A stretch of DNA of 64,000 nucleotides. Source: Chrysaora quinquecirrha. Lineage: Eukaryota > Cnidaria > Scyphozoa > Semaeostomeae > Pelagiidae. Under the pieces are notes generated by a model. The model worked only from the letters and a program-made list of their open reading frames with translations, did not search any database and was not told the DNA's origin. The position numbers were made by a program, and so were the translations under genes. Of the stretch, positions 63,953 to 64,000 are shown piece after piece (position 1 is the first letter of the stretch; each line of letters opens with the position of its first letter). The stretch lies in assembly GCA_014526335.1 (NCBI GenBank), contig JACTAT010000010.1, forward strand, positions 4,699,282-4,763,281. The letters are read 5' to 3'.

Positions 63953-64000
63953 TTATTCAATTCAATTCAATATTATTTGTAAAATACATCAAATTAATAC
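63953..64000 (+). repeat. ATTCA pentamers plus TTATTTGTAAAATACA, repeat end cut by the window
   Basis: Same start as the repeat at 1916-2045 (ATTCA run, then a TTTGTAAAA-CA motif). The rest lies outside the window. Confidence 0.5.

Overview
Organism. This is AT-rich, intron-dense animal nuclear DNA: conserved GT-AG introns, an animal-type gene set, TTAGGG-like repeats and many short transposons. The reverse-transcriptase families, the intronless orphan GPCR and the repeat style suggest a non-bilaterian marine animal, most likely an anthozoan cnidarian. That placement is inference; nothing here fixes the species. Layout, left to right. (1) 1-1911: 5'-truncated, frameshifted reverse-transcriptase element on the minus strand, inside an intron. 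(2) 2291-6037: last six recognisable exons of CAND1 (+), the cullin exchange factor. (3) 6998-7255: a small intronless CYSTM-module gene (-), convergent with CAND1. (4) 10430-34555: a DDX21/DDX50-type nucleolar RNA helicase (+) in 17 visible exons. Its last intron is about 12.7 kb and contains an intronless class A GPCR on the opposite strand (25755-26882). The exon that should carry helicase motif II (DEAD/DEVD) is absent. (5) 37060-42605: a seven-exon minus-strand gene, complete and in frame (404 aa), resembling the FAM216 family. (6) 42807-46196: SF3B6/p14 (+), five exons, complete, head to head with gene 5 across about 200 bp. (7) 47984 to beyond the right edge: 6-phosphofructokinase (+), 23 exons in the window. 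It carries a one-base frameshift in exon 13 and lacks the exon or exons encoding the first strands of its second catalytic-like half. How the genes relate. They are mostly housekeeping genes (ubiquitin-ligase cycling, rRNA processing, splicing, glycolysis) lying side by side, not a pathway cluster or operon. I found no defence island, CRISPR array, biosynthetic cluster or phage-like system. What stands out is exon loss or sequence error in otherwise intact genes and an unusually dense load of hairpin-forming short transposons in introns. One palindromic family (CAAACATT family, roughly 290 bp) occurs about a dozen times. hAT-like and pogo-like miniature elements, tRNA-derived SINEs, LINE tails and satellite-like arrays are also present. 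Limits. Exon boundaries were read by eye from reading frame, splice dinucleotides and remembered family sequence. No alignment, RNA or repeat-library search was run.
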